This document shows positions 29,365 to 38,418 of a stretch of DNA of 64,000 bases, one piece after another. Source of the stretch: JAXMBN01 sp046349875. GTDB taxonomy: Bacteria; Planctomycetota; Planctomycetia; Pirellulales; Pirellulaceae. The notes beneath the pieces are model-generated. The model saw only the letters and a program-made list of their open reading frames with translations. It did not search any database and was not told the origin of the DNA. The position numbers were made by a program, and so were the translations under genes. How positions within the stretch are numbered: the first letter of the stretch is position 1; each line of letters starts with the position of its first letter. The stretch is from assembly GCA_046349875.1 (NCBI GenBank), contig JAXMBN010000027.1, positions 1 through 64,000 of the forward strand, written 5' to 3'.

Positions 29365-30219
29365 TTTTCGTTCACCGTGAAATCGACGAAACTTTTATGC
29401 AGTTGGCTTTCGTAGCGATAGGATTCCAAGCCATGATCACGGTCCGCGTTGGCTTGGGGGATCCAACGCTTCGGTAAATGCGTCGTGGACTATGATCGAG
29501 CTCCTTCGCCATGGCAGGAATGAAGGAGATGCCGTGGCGAGCCGCGACCAGCTCTTGAATGGTGACCAGTTGGCTTGTCCGTTTGACTGATAAGCGTGGG
29601 CCAGAAAGTGAGCGACTTCGACATAGTGAGACAATGCTATCGGAAAGGCAATGAGCTTCCTCGAGGAGTTGCCAATAAAAGGGTACTCCCGCAGATCGGT
29701 CATTCGAATCATTGACTTTTCTGTAAGCGATGGCTCATGGCAACAAGAAAAAGTCTTCAACAGGGTCTCTATCTCCAAATACTTTCCCGGAATCGGGTGC
29801 AAAGGATGGCCAGATCGATCTCACCATGATGGAGCGCTGGAGAGCACCTGAGTGTTTCTGCACCACCATGCGAGTCTGCGGGAAACTTGGCGGCAAATGA
29901 CCGCAAGAGCGGGGAGGTAGTAGGGGCGATGTCGGGATCGCTCCAAGGCGGATCGTGCCAGACTTGCCATCGTCGATAAGTTCGTTCTTAGCATCGGAAA
30001 CGAACAGGATGGTCTTGGCCTTGCTCAGCAGGCGTTCTCCAGCTTCCGTTAAAATGACCTTGCGATTCTGTCGATCTAAAAGGCTGGCCAATTTCTTCTT
30101 CTAGCTCTTTGGAAGGAGCGGCTGATGGCTGGTTGCGACAGCCCAACCTCTTCCGCAGCCTTCGTAAAGTTTTGATATTCGGCGACCTTAAGGAAATGGG
30201 ATAGTTGATCGATATCCAT
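29365..30219 (-). pseudogene. LysR-family transcriptional regulator, frameshifted
   Basis: ATG 30219 starts MDIDQLSHFLKVAEYQNF, then TKAAEEVGLSQPAISRSF, the LysR winged-helix. In the next frame comes the linker helix KELEEEIGQP and then DRQNRKVILTEAGERLLSKA with SGTIRLGAIPT. The effector domain continues in pieces (FPQTRMVVQKHSGALQRS, PGKYLEIETLLKTFSCCHEP, SLTEKSMIRMTDLREYPF), ending around PTRTVIMAWNP. The style resembles OxyR-like regulators. At least four indels are present. The left end is approximate. Confidence 0.75.
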
Positions 30220-30419
30220 AGACCGTTGCTCGCATCAAAAAGAATGTCTCGACCTTTTGCCATGGGTGATCGAGTTGCACTGTACCTGTCGGTTTTACTA
30301 TTCAATGCTTATGCGTTATTTACAAGCGAGACGGATGTATAAGCTTTAGTATAGCGGATATTGGAGGTGCCGTGTATCGCTCGCTGGCTGGCAGGATCGC
30401 CACGTTGCTTTCTACGTCA

Positions 30420-31412
30420 TACGGTTCCGTGCAGAATAGATGAGAGGAAAGGGAAACGTGCTTGGAGAATTGTAAGAGCTTGGTCAGCTTCCTTCAAAGG
30501 GGCCATGGATAACCTCGTACGGAAGGTTTTGTTGCTGGAGTTGTTCGAGGAAACGATGGTGCATCCAATGCCGTATCTTCTCACCATCGCGAAAGCCATC
30601 CTGAACGAATGGGACATCGGGGGACGTGACTAGGTAAAGGTCAGCGTTGGAACATTTGCCGAGTTGGTCGATTCAGCGATGGCGAGCGTTTCGATAACGC
30701 TCGTACCAAGTACCTGTGGCAAAGGAATTGGTATCGCAAAACAGGATGCCCGAAGCTTGCATGGCCATTTCATTTTCTCGAGCTTGTTGTTCACATGCGA
30801 GATTTCTACGAACTCGTGGTCCGTCCATCCGAGCTAGCTTGTTCCATCGATTGAGTTTGCAGCTTCTTTCCCAATGTTCGCGACCGAACTCAGCAACCCA
30901 TTGCGTACGATAGTGATTGGCAAGTGCTCATGAGAGTCGTTTTACCTGTGGATTCGGCCCTGATGAAGACGATTCGTTTAACGAACCATGCGAACGCAGG
31001 GTTCGAGAAACTCTTCATGCGGCCAAGGTGCTTCGCGTACTTGAGTCCCCGAGATTGGGACGTGAGAGAGCGTTGGAGGTCCACGAGTATATGTTTGGAG
31101 CCCAAGGCGGATGCAAATGGTTGGCCATAGGCTTCGCTGGTGAAGACGATGTCTGGAGATCGTCCGAGATAGGTTCGTGTGAAGTCTGCCCAGGCGATGG
31201 GGCCTTCTGGTAGCGTATCGGGACCAAGCGGATGTCACAATCTGGATGCACGTGTCGAAGCCATTGTTGGCGAACGACGCCGGAATGATTTGCTGGAATG
31301 TTCCGCGACCATCACGACAAGGCGATCGACTTTGCTGCCGAGCTGTTCGGATCAAGTGATGGTGGCCTCGGTGGGGAGGATAGAATTTGCCTACGATGAA
31401 CTCCTTAATTGC
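30420..31412 (-). pseudogene. nadR: NadR-like NMN adenylyltransferase / ribosylnicotinamide kinase, frameshifted
   Basis: Read across frames, the N-terminus carries VGKFYPPHRGHHHLIRTA near 31390, a nucleotidyltransferase HxGH motif (HRGH). The middle has SKHILVDLQR and PISGTQVRE, then FVKRIVFIRAESTGKTTL, the P-loop that opens the ribosylnicotinamide kinase domain. The C-terminus has QDGFRDGE and HHRFLEQLQQQNLPYEVIHG. These are NadR features. The coding frame changes many times, so both ends are approximate. It lies directly downstream of pnuC, which imports the nicotinamide riboside substrate. Confidence 0.7.
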
Positions 31413-31423
31413 ATGTGCGATAC

Positions 31424-32097
31424 TCAGTTGGCAGGCTGTGCGTTATCGATTACTGCGAGATCCTTCGATGCCGTGCGAATCAATCGACCATGCAGCCAGC
31501 CGAGATAGGCGAGTTGCCAGGGTGCCGCGTAAAGAACGGCAGTGAGATAAAGTTCTTTGTATGCATAGAGCGTATATAGATCAGGTCGACGAAAAATCCA
31601 GCCAAGCCAATTCTCGATCTTCTTGCGATTGAGCATCCATTGGCACGCGAGGCTGATCGAGGTTGTCAAAGCATCGAACAGCGATACCCAATGCTGAAAT
31701 TGATAGACGAGTCCCTATAGTCCGATGGTTGCGAGCAGTACCATCGCAAGTAAGGAAAAGCCTTCACATGCAGGCGTTGATCGGTTGGGGAGGCTTGTCA
31801 GTTTTGGTGGTGCCACATCCACCAGCCCATGCCACCGAGCAGAATGAAAAAGACTTGAAGCCCTGCATCGGTTAAGAGTCCCGATTGTAAGAAGATCCAT
31901 CCGTAGAGCGTTGAGCTCGCGATGCCAATTGGGAAATTCCAAATTGATTCCCGAACGGCTAGTGCGACGCAGATAGCGCCGGTCACAAATGCTATGGCTT
32001 CAAGCCAACTCGCAAGCTGCATGGGGACGGCGACGATCGCAATCAAAGTCGTGGCAAAGAGTAGTATCCACGAGGTTGAAGGAGTGCGATGAGACAT
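31424..32097 (-). pseudogene. pnuC: PnuC-type nicotinamide riboside transporter, frameshifted
   Basis: The N-terminal frame (32097-31798) reads QLASWLEAIAFVTGAICVAL, then NFPIGIASSTLYGWIFLQSG and FFILLGGMGWWMWHHQN, the PnuC signature with its aromatic substrate pocket. The C-terminal frame gives ACQWMLNRKKIENWLGWIF and YAYKELYLTAVLYA, also PnuC. The middle shifts frame near 31800 and 31690, and a further shift near 31590 breaks the usual VDLIYIPLYAYK stretch. It is first of the pnuC-nadR pair. Confidence 0.8.
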
Positions 32098-32527
32098 ACT
32101 TGTTTAAGGTGCGACGAGCGGTGAAAGAAAGTCGGCAGACTTAGAGACGATACTTTGGAATGGGCCCAGTATAACGAACAAGAATGGATGAAATGCGAGC
32201 ACTCGCCGAAGCAGCGAGAGCAAGTAGGGGCTCCCCCCTTTCTTGAAAACAAAAACAAAAAAAGAGAAAAAAGATGGTGAGAAAAGCGACTTAAAAGATT
32301 GAAAATCCCTTTGTGAAAGATGCTGAATGGGGCAAGTGTCTCTATCCTTGGTTTCAGATGTACCGTACAATCCATCCACTTCTAATGGCCCCAAAGATGC
32401 CTGCACACGATGGCTCGCAGCGAAGGTCTTTAGTTGCAGTTGACCAGAGGATTTGCATTACTGAGTAGGATGCAATCGCTTTGGTTCAGAGCTATTTCCC
32501 TCAAGTTGCAGGTGGAGGCCGACGAGC
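32098..32527. other. Intergenic region upstream of pnuC
   Basis: About 430 bases between two divergently oriented genes. It contains an A-rich tract at about 32248-32276. I see no coding frame with family resemblance. It probably carries the pnuC promoter and possibly a leader, but no known riboswitch could be recognised by eye. Confidence 0.35.
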
Positions 32528-32716
32528 ATGTTCGATCCGAACGAAATGGAGCAAATTCGAATCGATATCTGGGATTATATTTATCAGACTGGCCCCAGTG
32601 ATATTCGTACATTGGCAGAAGAGCTGAATCTTCCAGAAGATTCTGTCCGCGATGCTGTGGCAAACGCTTGGTTTGATGTCGCAGATGAGATGGTGTCGAA
32701 CGCCGTCGTTTCGTAA
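32528..32716 (+). CDS. Small acidic protein, possible winged-helix fragment
   Basis: 62 residues. The pattern IWDYIYQTGPSDIRTLAEEL followed by NLPEDSVRDAVANAWFDVAD looks like the recognition part of a winged-helix domain (helix, turn, helix). The composition is acidic. I know of similar small planctomycete proteins but no defined function. The frame is clean, with no shifts. Confidence 0.6.
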   Translation: MFDPNEMEQIRIDIWDYIYQTGPSDIRTLAEELNLPEDSVRDAVANAWFDVADEMVSNAVVS

Positions 32717-32794
32717 GGTGGAGATCGAGTGGAGGCGTTTGGTGTTCTCCATTGGGTTTCAAAGTCTTAGTCATTGTTATTGAGAGGAATGTTT

Positions 32795-33097
32795 GTGGCT
32801 GTTCAGGAGCGAGTACTTTGGTTGCGATGGGCGGAAGAACTTCGTAAAGAAATGATGACTGGCAAGACGCCGGTGGTGACACGAACCGTTACCTCTATCG
32901 CCGAAGAAACAAAAACAGCCAAGTCGACGAAGGCCTTGAGCAGTGCTCGCTTTTGGCGAGATTGCCAAGCTGGTAAAGGGCCTCAGGGTTGTTTGGTTGG
33001 GGCCGGATTTGTCGTCGAGTTTGCAGAAGGTCAAGCGGTTGAAAACGTGACCTTGCGTCTCAATGCCACTGGCTCGCGATTCTTCAGCGAGTCCTGA
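32795..33097 (+). CDS. Small hypothetical protein
   Basis: About 100 residues. The GTG start at 32795 is preferred because GAGAGG ends seven bases upstream. The ATG at 32789 is too close to that site. Residues include QERVLWLRWAEELRKEMM, a Thr-rich linker, then SSARFWRDCQAGKGPQGCLV and GAGFVVEFAEGQAVENVTLR. No family recognised. Codon pattern and hydrophobic strands suggest it is real. Confidence 0.45.
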   Translation: MAVQERVLWLRWAEELRKEMMTGKTPVVTRTVTSIAEETKTAKSTKALSSARFWRDCQAGKGPQGCLVGAGFVVEFAEGQAVENVTLRLNATGSRFFSES

Positions 33098-33864
33098 TCG
33101 TGGTCCGTGCCGCGGGCGGTTTAGCTTCCGCCTTATTCGCGAATTGTCGAATTCTTCAAGGCCTCTGATGGAGGCTTTCTGCGGATCAAGTGGCTCGTCG
33201 TAGGTTCGGGTTGTCTGGATCGTCCTGTTTGGAGTCTTCCCTTGGGTGTCTCGGTCTCGATCGGTTGCATTCAAGGAAAATTGCCCCATTGATCAGCCCC
33301 CATGTTCGTGGTCTGCGGCCTTTCTGGTCCATGAATCGGCGTTTGGTGTTCGGATTGTCCGGTTCTTTATCATGCATGGCAAGAATCGTCATTCGCGTGT
33401 GGGGTTGTCAAGAAAATTCCGTCAAATTCAGCGGAGTTCAATCGATTTTGGAAATCGGGGAAATGTTGAGCGAATCTGGTTTGACCTGAGGGTTTCAGAT
33501 TGCTACAGTTTCAGTCATAGGCAGCTAATGCTTGTGGCAGGAGGACGATACGCAAGTGTCTCCTCGTCTTCAATTCAAGCCAAAGCGAATACCGGACGGA
33601 TTCAATGGTCCCGAATCCCAGTAACGGTTTCTTGCGATTGACGGCGATTGATGCACGTGCTTTTCCGACCGCCGTTGAGTGTTTAGTGGCAAAGATGATT
33701 CTGCTTTGCAACGCGTGCGTTTGTTGACACATGGGTTGATTAAAGCGGAACTGCGATCGCACTCCATGAATTGCGTCGCTCGAGTAATCAATGCAGCGAT
33801 GAAGTCCCCGAAACTGCGTTGATAGAATTGTGTTTTGTAAAGGGGCAGTTCCTGGAGAGTGGAA
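33098..33864. other. Long gene-free region before the RRM gene
   Basis: About 770 bases with no convincing protein. A hairpin GCCTC-TGATG-GAGGC at 33161-33175, followed by TTTCT, could terminate the upstream small gene. Short near-repeats TTCGGGTTGTCTGG (about 33208) and TTCGGATTGTCCGG (about 33350) are present. Cold-shock-type or autoregulatory leaders are common upstream of RRM genes, but nothing specific is shown here. Confidence 0.4.
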
Positions 33865-34278
33865 ATGGGTAAGAAGCTGTACTGTGGCAACTTAGCATAC
33901 AGCATACGTTCGGCGCAACTTGAGCAGATCTTTTCGGAGTTCGGCACGGTTGTTAGTGCACAAGTCATTGAAGATCGCGAGACAGGGCGCAGCAAAGGTT
34001 TCGGTTTCGTCGAAATGTCGACCGACCAAGAAGCAACCGCAGCAATCAACGGCCTAAATGGTCAGCAGCGGGAAGGTCGAAGTCTCCAGGTCAATGAAGC
34101 TCGTCCACGCGAAGAACGCGGTGGTGGCGGCGGCGGTGGCTATGGTGGTGGCGGCGGCGGTGGTCGTGGCGGTTACGGTGGCGGCGGTGGCGGTGGCTAC
34201 GGCGGCGGTCGTGGACGCGATGGCGGTGGCCGTGGCGGTCGTGACGGTGGTCGCGATAGCGGACGCGATCGTTGGTAA
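33865..34278 (+). CDS. RRM RNA-binding protein with Gly-rich tail
   Basis: 137 residues from ATG 33865 (GGAGAG five bases upstream). One RRM: RNP2 LYCGNL at residues 5-10 and RNP1 KGFGFVEM at about 44-51, with the usual four-strand spacing. The C-terminal 50 residues are Gly/Arg/Tyr-rich (RGG-like). This matches bacterial Rbp proteins that bind RNA and may act in cold adaptation or RNA localisation. It is followed by a strong terminator, so it is monocistronic. Confidence 0.9.
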   Translation: MGKKLYCGNLAYSIRSAQLEQIFSEFGTVVSAQVIEDRETGRSKGFGFVEMSTDQEATAAINGLNGQQREGRSLQVNEARPREERGGGGGGGYGGGGGGGRGGYGGGGGGGYGGGRGRDGGGRGGRDGGRDSGRDRW

Positions 34279-34308
34279 TCTAATCAACGAAGTCAAAATC
34301 CAATATTG

Positions 34309-34349
34309 CCCGGCTCTCGAGTTCCTTGAGAGCCGGGCTTTTTTCTTTC
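34309..34349 (+). terminator. Rho-independent terminator after the RRM gene
   Basis: CCCGGCTCTC (34309-34318) pairs perfectly with GAGAGCCGGG (34328-34337), followed by CTTTTTTCTTT. Confidence 0.9.
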
Positions 34350-34401
34350 TAAGGACTCAGGTCCTGGATCTGTCTCGCTTCTCATTGAGGTTACGTCTCC
34401 C

Positions 34402-34998
34402 ATGCATTATTACCGCGAGACAGAAAATGAGTCAGACGTTTCCGATGAATCGGCACCGCGGCGCAAGCAAAAGTCTCCCAGCGGAAAGAAAACGCTCGGC
34501 GGAAAACGAAGTGCCGACGTTGAAGGGACGCAATCCGAGTTTGATAAGTCAGTCGATTCTCGTAAGTTAGCTCGGCGCGGTCTTCGGATTGCTCGAACCA
34601 ATGTTGGCAAGGGGGTGTTTGCTACCAAGCCATTCGCGAGAGCCACTTGCATCGGCGAGATCGAAGGCGATATCTACGACTATGATTCTTGGGAATCGCG
34701 ATACTCTTTTGATTTAGAAGACGGAAGGCAACTCGAACCCAAGCCTCCCTTTCGTTTCGTCAATCATTCCTGCACGCCCAATTGCAAATTCGATCTCGTC
34801 GATTTTGCCAGCGGTGAAGATGAATGCAAAGATCTGCGCATCCTTTTGTACGCTACGCACGATATTCGCGTCGGTGAAGAGTTGACGATCGATTACAACT
34901 GGCCCAAGAGCTTTGCGATTCCTTGTAAGTGCAAGTCGGAGCGCTGTCGAGGTTGGATCGTCGATCCTGCACAATTGCCGTTCATGCCGCATCCATAA
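34402..34998 (+). CDS. SET-domain protein lysine methyltransferase
   Basis: 198 residues. The first 50 are charged and probably disordered (RRKQKSPSGKKTLGGKRS). The SET domain follows: GLRIARTNVGKGVFATKPFA, split here, then RFVNHSCTPNC (118-128) with the knot motif NHS, ELTIDYNW (160-167) with the catalytic-channel Tyr, and a post-SET zinc cluster CKCKSERCRGWI (175-186). All hallmark residues are present, so it should be active. The target is unknown. SET proteins are widespread in eukaryotes and sporadic in bacteria. It stands downstream of the RRM gene but is separated by a terminator. Confidence 0.9.
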   Translation: MHYYRETENESDVSDESAPRRKQKSPSGKKTLGGKRSADVEGTQSEFDKSVDSRKLARRGLRIARTNVGKGVFATKPFARATCIGEIEGDIYDYDSWESRYSFDLEDGRQLEPKPPFRFVNHSCTPNCKFDLVDFASGEDECKDLRILLYATHDIRVGEELTIDYNWPKSFAIPCKCKSERCRGWIVDPAQLPFMPHP

Positions 34999-35025
34999 AA
35001 AAAGCGGATGGCTTGGCCATCCGCT
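34996..35025 (-). terminator. Terminator for the minus-strand Dabb gene
   Basis: AGCGGATGGC (35003-35012) pairs with GCCATCCGCT (35016-35025). The run of A at 34997-35003 becomes a U-tract on the minus strand. It lies between convergent genes and terminates the leftward transcript. Confidence 0.8.
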
Positions 35026-35073
35026 CCTATGGAAACTCAAACGTCGTTGGGAAACGTTCTTGAGTGGCAGAGT

Positions 35074-35490
35074 CTACGGGTTGGTGAGGTAGTCTACCAC
35101 CAACACTTTTTCGATGTGGGGCAATGCCATGTCGACAAATTTTTGGTGTGCCGGATGAGGAAGGTAGGCATCTCGATCCTTTTCCGTCTTGAAGGTGAAA
35201 AGGAAGCAATGCGTAAACCCGTTGGCTAATCCTTCGGGGCTATTGTCGGTTCCATGCTCAAACGCAGCAACTTCGCTGATTTGACTTGGCAGCTTGCGGA
35301 ATCCTTCAAGCACCTTGGCTTGATCTTCCTTGCTGCTCGTTTCTTTGAACTTCACCAAAACGACATGTCGAAGCACTTTTTCATTCTCCGCGTTGGGAAA
35401 AGCCGCTGCTACCCCAATCCAAGTCCCAGCGATGATGAGGGCACCGACGATGAACGGATAGAATCCGCGAGAGGATGAACAGCAGGACAT
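35074..35490 (-). CDS. Exported Dabb-domain protein
   Basis: 138 residues. A signal peptide or anchor (YPFIVGALIIAGTWIGVAAA) is followed by a stress-responsive alpha/beta-barrel (Dabb) domain: VLRHVVLVKFKETSSKEDQ, FEHGTDNSPEGLANGFTHCF, DAYLPHPAHQKFVD. Dabb proteins form dimeric barrels. Function in bacteria is mostly unknown. AGGAG lies seven bases before the ATG. Confidence 0.85.
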   Translation of the reverse strand: MSCCSSSRGFYPFIVGALIIAGTWIGVAAAFPNAENEKVLRHVVLVKFKETSSKEDQAKVLEGFRKLPSQISEVAAFEHGTDNSPEGLANGFTHCFLFTFKTEKDRDAYLPHPAHQKFVDMALPHIEKVLVVDYLTNP

Positions 35491-35769
35491 TCGATACTCC
35501 TAGAAACACAAACGAACGATAAGCACGAGGAATCGATGCATTGAACCCGAAAATGCGATTCGAGTTTCGCTTGGATGCATCTTAAGCCTTACAAAGATCA
35601 TTATACATCAAGCGTGGCGGGGCAACGCAATTGCAGTTCTTGCAGTTTGATGAAAGTCGAGTGCGTACCCTTTTGATTTTGATTTTAAGTTGCGGCGATC
35701 CCCTTGGAAACGGAGTACAATCGACGCCTCAGAATTCGCTCGTCCAACCTCGCTTCCCTCGACTTCTCT

Positions 35770-37074
35770 ATGCCCTCTTCATCTCCCCCCCTTCCCTGGT
35801 ACCGTCAGCTTTACTTTCAGGTCATCGTTGCGGTGATCTTGGGTGTCTTAGCGGGAGTGTTTCTGCCCGAGCAAGCGGCTCGATTGAAGCCTTTAGGAGA
35901 TGGCTTTATTCGTATGGTGAAGATGATGGTGGCACCGATTGTCTTTTGCACGATTGTGCATGGCATCGCTTCAGTCGGTGATCTCAAAAAACTTGGTCGC
36001 GTCGGTATCAAGGCTTTGGTCTATTTCGAAATTGTTTCAACACTTGCTTTGATTATCGGATTAGTGGTGGTGAATTGGATGCAACCAGGAACGGGGATCA
36101 CGCCTCCCGGAGAAGTGTTCCACGTCGATGATTCTGCAAAAGCAGCAAGCCTCGGTTTTGCGGAAAAGGCAAAGCCTCATTCGTTTGTCGATTTCATTCT
36201 CAATATCATTCCCACCTCTCTCTTTGGCCCGTTCGTTTCGGGTGAACTGTTGCAGGTCCTATTTGTGTCTCTGCTCTTAGCCTTTGCCATTTCGATGGGT
36301 GAAAAGGGAAAGTTTGCACCGAAGTGATCGACTACGCCAGTAGTCTATTTTTGCCGATGCAGCTGATCGTGAAGCTAGCACCGATTGGAGCCTTTGGGGC
36401 GATGGCCTACGCGGTTGGAGAGCATGGCTTGCAAGCCTTGGTGCGTTTAGCTGCGTTGATGGCCGGTTTCTGGTTTGACCGCCATCGTGTTCGTCATCAT
36501 CGTTTTAGAGCAATCTCTTGGAGATGCGGAATCTCTATCTTCCGATTCTTTGTGGTTTATTCGCGATGAGCTTGCTGGTCTTAGGAACAAGTTCCTCGAA
36601 ACGGCTTTTGCTCAACTGATGCAAAAATTGCAGCGATTAGGATGCGCGAAATCCACGGTCGGTATCGTTGTTCCAACGGGTTACAGCTTTAATCTGGATG
36701 GAACGAACATCTACATGGCCATGGCAGCCGTTTTCTTGGCTCAAGCTACCAATACATCGCTTAGCCTTTATGATCAAATCGGCCTCTTGGTGATCGCCAT
36801 GGTGACGTCCAAAGGTGCCAGCGGTGTGACGGGCGCAGGTTTTGTTACGCTCGCTGCGACCCTTCAGGCCGTCCCCAGCATTCCCGTCGAGTCAATCGGC
36901 CTGTTGCTCGGCATTGATCGCTTCATGAGCGAATGCCGAGCTTTAACCAATTTCATAGGAAACGGAGTGGCAACGATTGCGGTGAGCCGCTGGGAAGGCG
37001 AACTCGATGGCGGTGAACTCGCTAGACGACTCGCCGAAACAGAGTCCGAACACGAAGCAAGTCCAAAGCCCTGA
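35770..37074 (+). pseudogene. Dicarboxylate/amino acid:cation symporter (DAACS), frameshifted
   Basis: Clean N-terminal half (35770-36327): WYRQLYFQVIVAVILGVLAG, FIRMVKMMVAPIVFCTIVHG. Then a frame change at about 36325, with YASSLFLPMQLIVKLAPIGAF in the next frame, and more changes at 36475-36560. A clean C-terminal half follows, with STVGIVVPTGYSFNLDGTNI and VTSKGASGVTGAGFVTLAAT. These are the GltP/DctA hairpin and substrate motifs. The family takes up C4-dicarboxylates or glutamate with protons or Na+. Few indels and intact motifs suggest sequence errors. Confidence 0.8.
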
Positions 37075-37077
37075 TGC

Positions 37078-38082
37078 TTATTCCTTGACCCGTACCAATT
37101 TCATAATACGGCCCGATACGTTCCAGTCTTGGACGTAGAGATTGCCATCTTTATCCCAGTAAGATCCGTGTGTTCCACTGAAGATTCCTTCGACCCATTG
37201 TTCTTGAGGGATATTGTAGTTGCGTCCCTTCTCTGCATCCGGGTTATGCCCCAGAACTGCCATGATGGTGTTGTTCTTGTTCAGAATGACAAGGCGCCCG
37301 TGAAGATCGGGGACCGAAACATAATCGCCTTGAATTGCTGCTGAAGTTGGCATACCCAAGCCCGAGATGACCTCTTCGATAAACTCGCCTTCCAGACTGT
37401 AATGGACCAGGCGGCCCTTGGGTTCGTGGTTGCGATCACAAATCAGCAGTCGAGGTGGTGTGTAGCGATCATCGAGGACCATGCCGTGTGCCGTATTGAA
37501 TTCTTTGAGGCCGTTCCCTTTCTTGCCAAAGTGCATGAGGTACTTGCCTGCTTTATCGAACTTGAAAATGTAGTTGCTGGCGTATCCGTCCGATAGAAAA
37601 ATGTCACCGTTCGGGGCAACCGTAATCGCCGTCGGGTTGAATTTGGTGAGATTCAATCCTGACTCTTGGGGAAAGCCAAGATGGAGAACGATTTCGCCTG
37701 TACTAACTTTGAATTTGATTCCCTCGGCGTTGGCATTGCGGGCTCCGTAAATGTACTCCGTCCCGTCCTCATCACGAATCTTCATGTCGTGAATGTTGCC
37801 ATATTCTTTTCCGAGATAAGAATGGATCACCTTGCCATCAGGTGAGAATACGAACACGCCATCGCGAGCGCTTGTGTAGATGTTGCCTGCTTTATCGACC
37901 ACGACCGAACCGTGCGTCGGGCCGATAGCCGATTTGCCATCTGGACGCAGTCCCCATCCAGGTACCGTGTCAAAGGTCATGATGCCGCAGCCCATGCGAA
38001 CAGGTTTGGCTGGTGCTTGGCCCATTGCGGGAACGGCAGAGAGGAATGTAAGAAGGACGAGGTACGCGGCAAGACGCTTCAT
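37078..38082 (-). CDS. Exported NHL-repeat six-bladed beta-propeller protein
   Basis: 334 residues from ATG 38082 (AGGAG seven bases upstream). A longer frame is open further upstream, but this start has the best ribosome site and gives a clean signal peptide (LAAYLVLLTFLSAVPAMGQA). NHL-type blades repeat: GSVVVDKAGNIYTSARDGVF, PTAITVAPNGDIFLSDGYAS, HGMVLDD, HGSYWDKDGNLYVQDWNVSG. Ligand or enzymatic role unknown. Peptidylglycine lyase-like propellers share this layout. Confidence 0.8.
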   Translation of the reverse strand: MKRLAAYLVLLTFLSAVPAMGQAPAKPVRMGCGIMTFDTVPGWGLRPDGKSAIGPTHGSVVVDKAGNIYTSARDGVFVFSPDGKVIHSYLGKEYGNIHDMKIRDEDGTEYIYGARNANAEGIKFKVSTGEIVLHLGFPQESGLNLTKFNPTAITVAPNGDIFLSDGYASNYIFKFDKAGKYLMHFGKKGNGLKEFNTAHGMVLDDRYTPPRLLICDRNHEPKGRLVHYSLEGEFIEEVISGLGMPTSAAIQGDYVSVPDLHGRLVILNKNNTIMAVLGHNPDAEKGRNYNIPQEQWVEGIFSGTHGSYWDKDGNLYVQDWNVSGRIMKLVRVKE

Positions 38083-38418
38083 TGGTGGGCTCCTGAAAAG
38101 GATCGACATGAGGATATTCCATGCAGGTTGGAACGCATGATCTTCGCTCATCCGCATCGATGAATCAAGCAAAATTGGGATGCATCCTGCAGATCGGAAA
38201 TGTAGTGAAGATTGCTTGCCTTGGCACGGAACGATGTTGTGAATCACTCGTCAAGGTTAGGCCAAGATCGAGAGGATGGAGGAGGGGGATTGGATGCGTC
38301 GAGAATTTCCAAGTGTGAGATCGAGTTACACAGACTGGGTTGAAAAGACGAGTTGAAATGTTCGGGCCGTTTCGACGGCCGAGTGCCAGAGGGGTGCGGG
38401 AAGGGAATCGTAGAAGCG
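38083..38418. other. Divergent intergenic region
   Basis: It lies between the NHL gene (minus) and the RNB gene (plus). No coding frame recognised. Promoters for both are expected but not identifiable by eye. Confidence 0.35.

Noticed and set aside
32098..32527. NAD-related riboswitch upstream of pnuC
   Set aside because: No conserved riboswitch core could be recognised by eye, so none was called.
33190..33641. Two overlapping ORFs in the gene-free region before the RRM gene
   Set aside because: Composition is not protein-like, and overlapping frames are equally open, so chance is likely.
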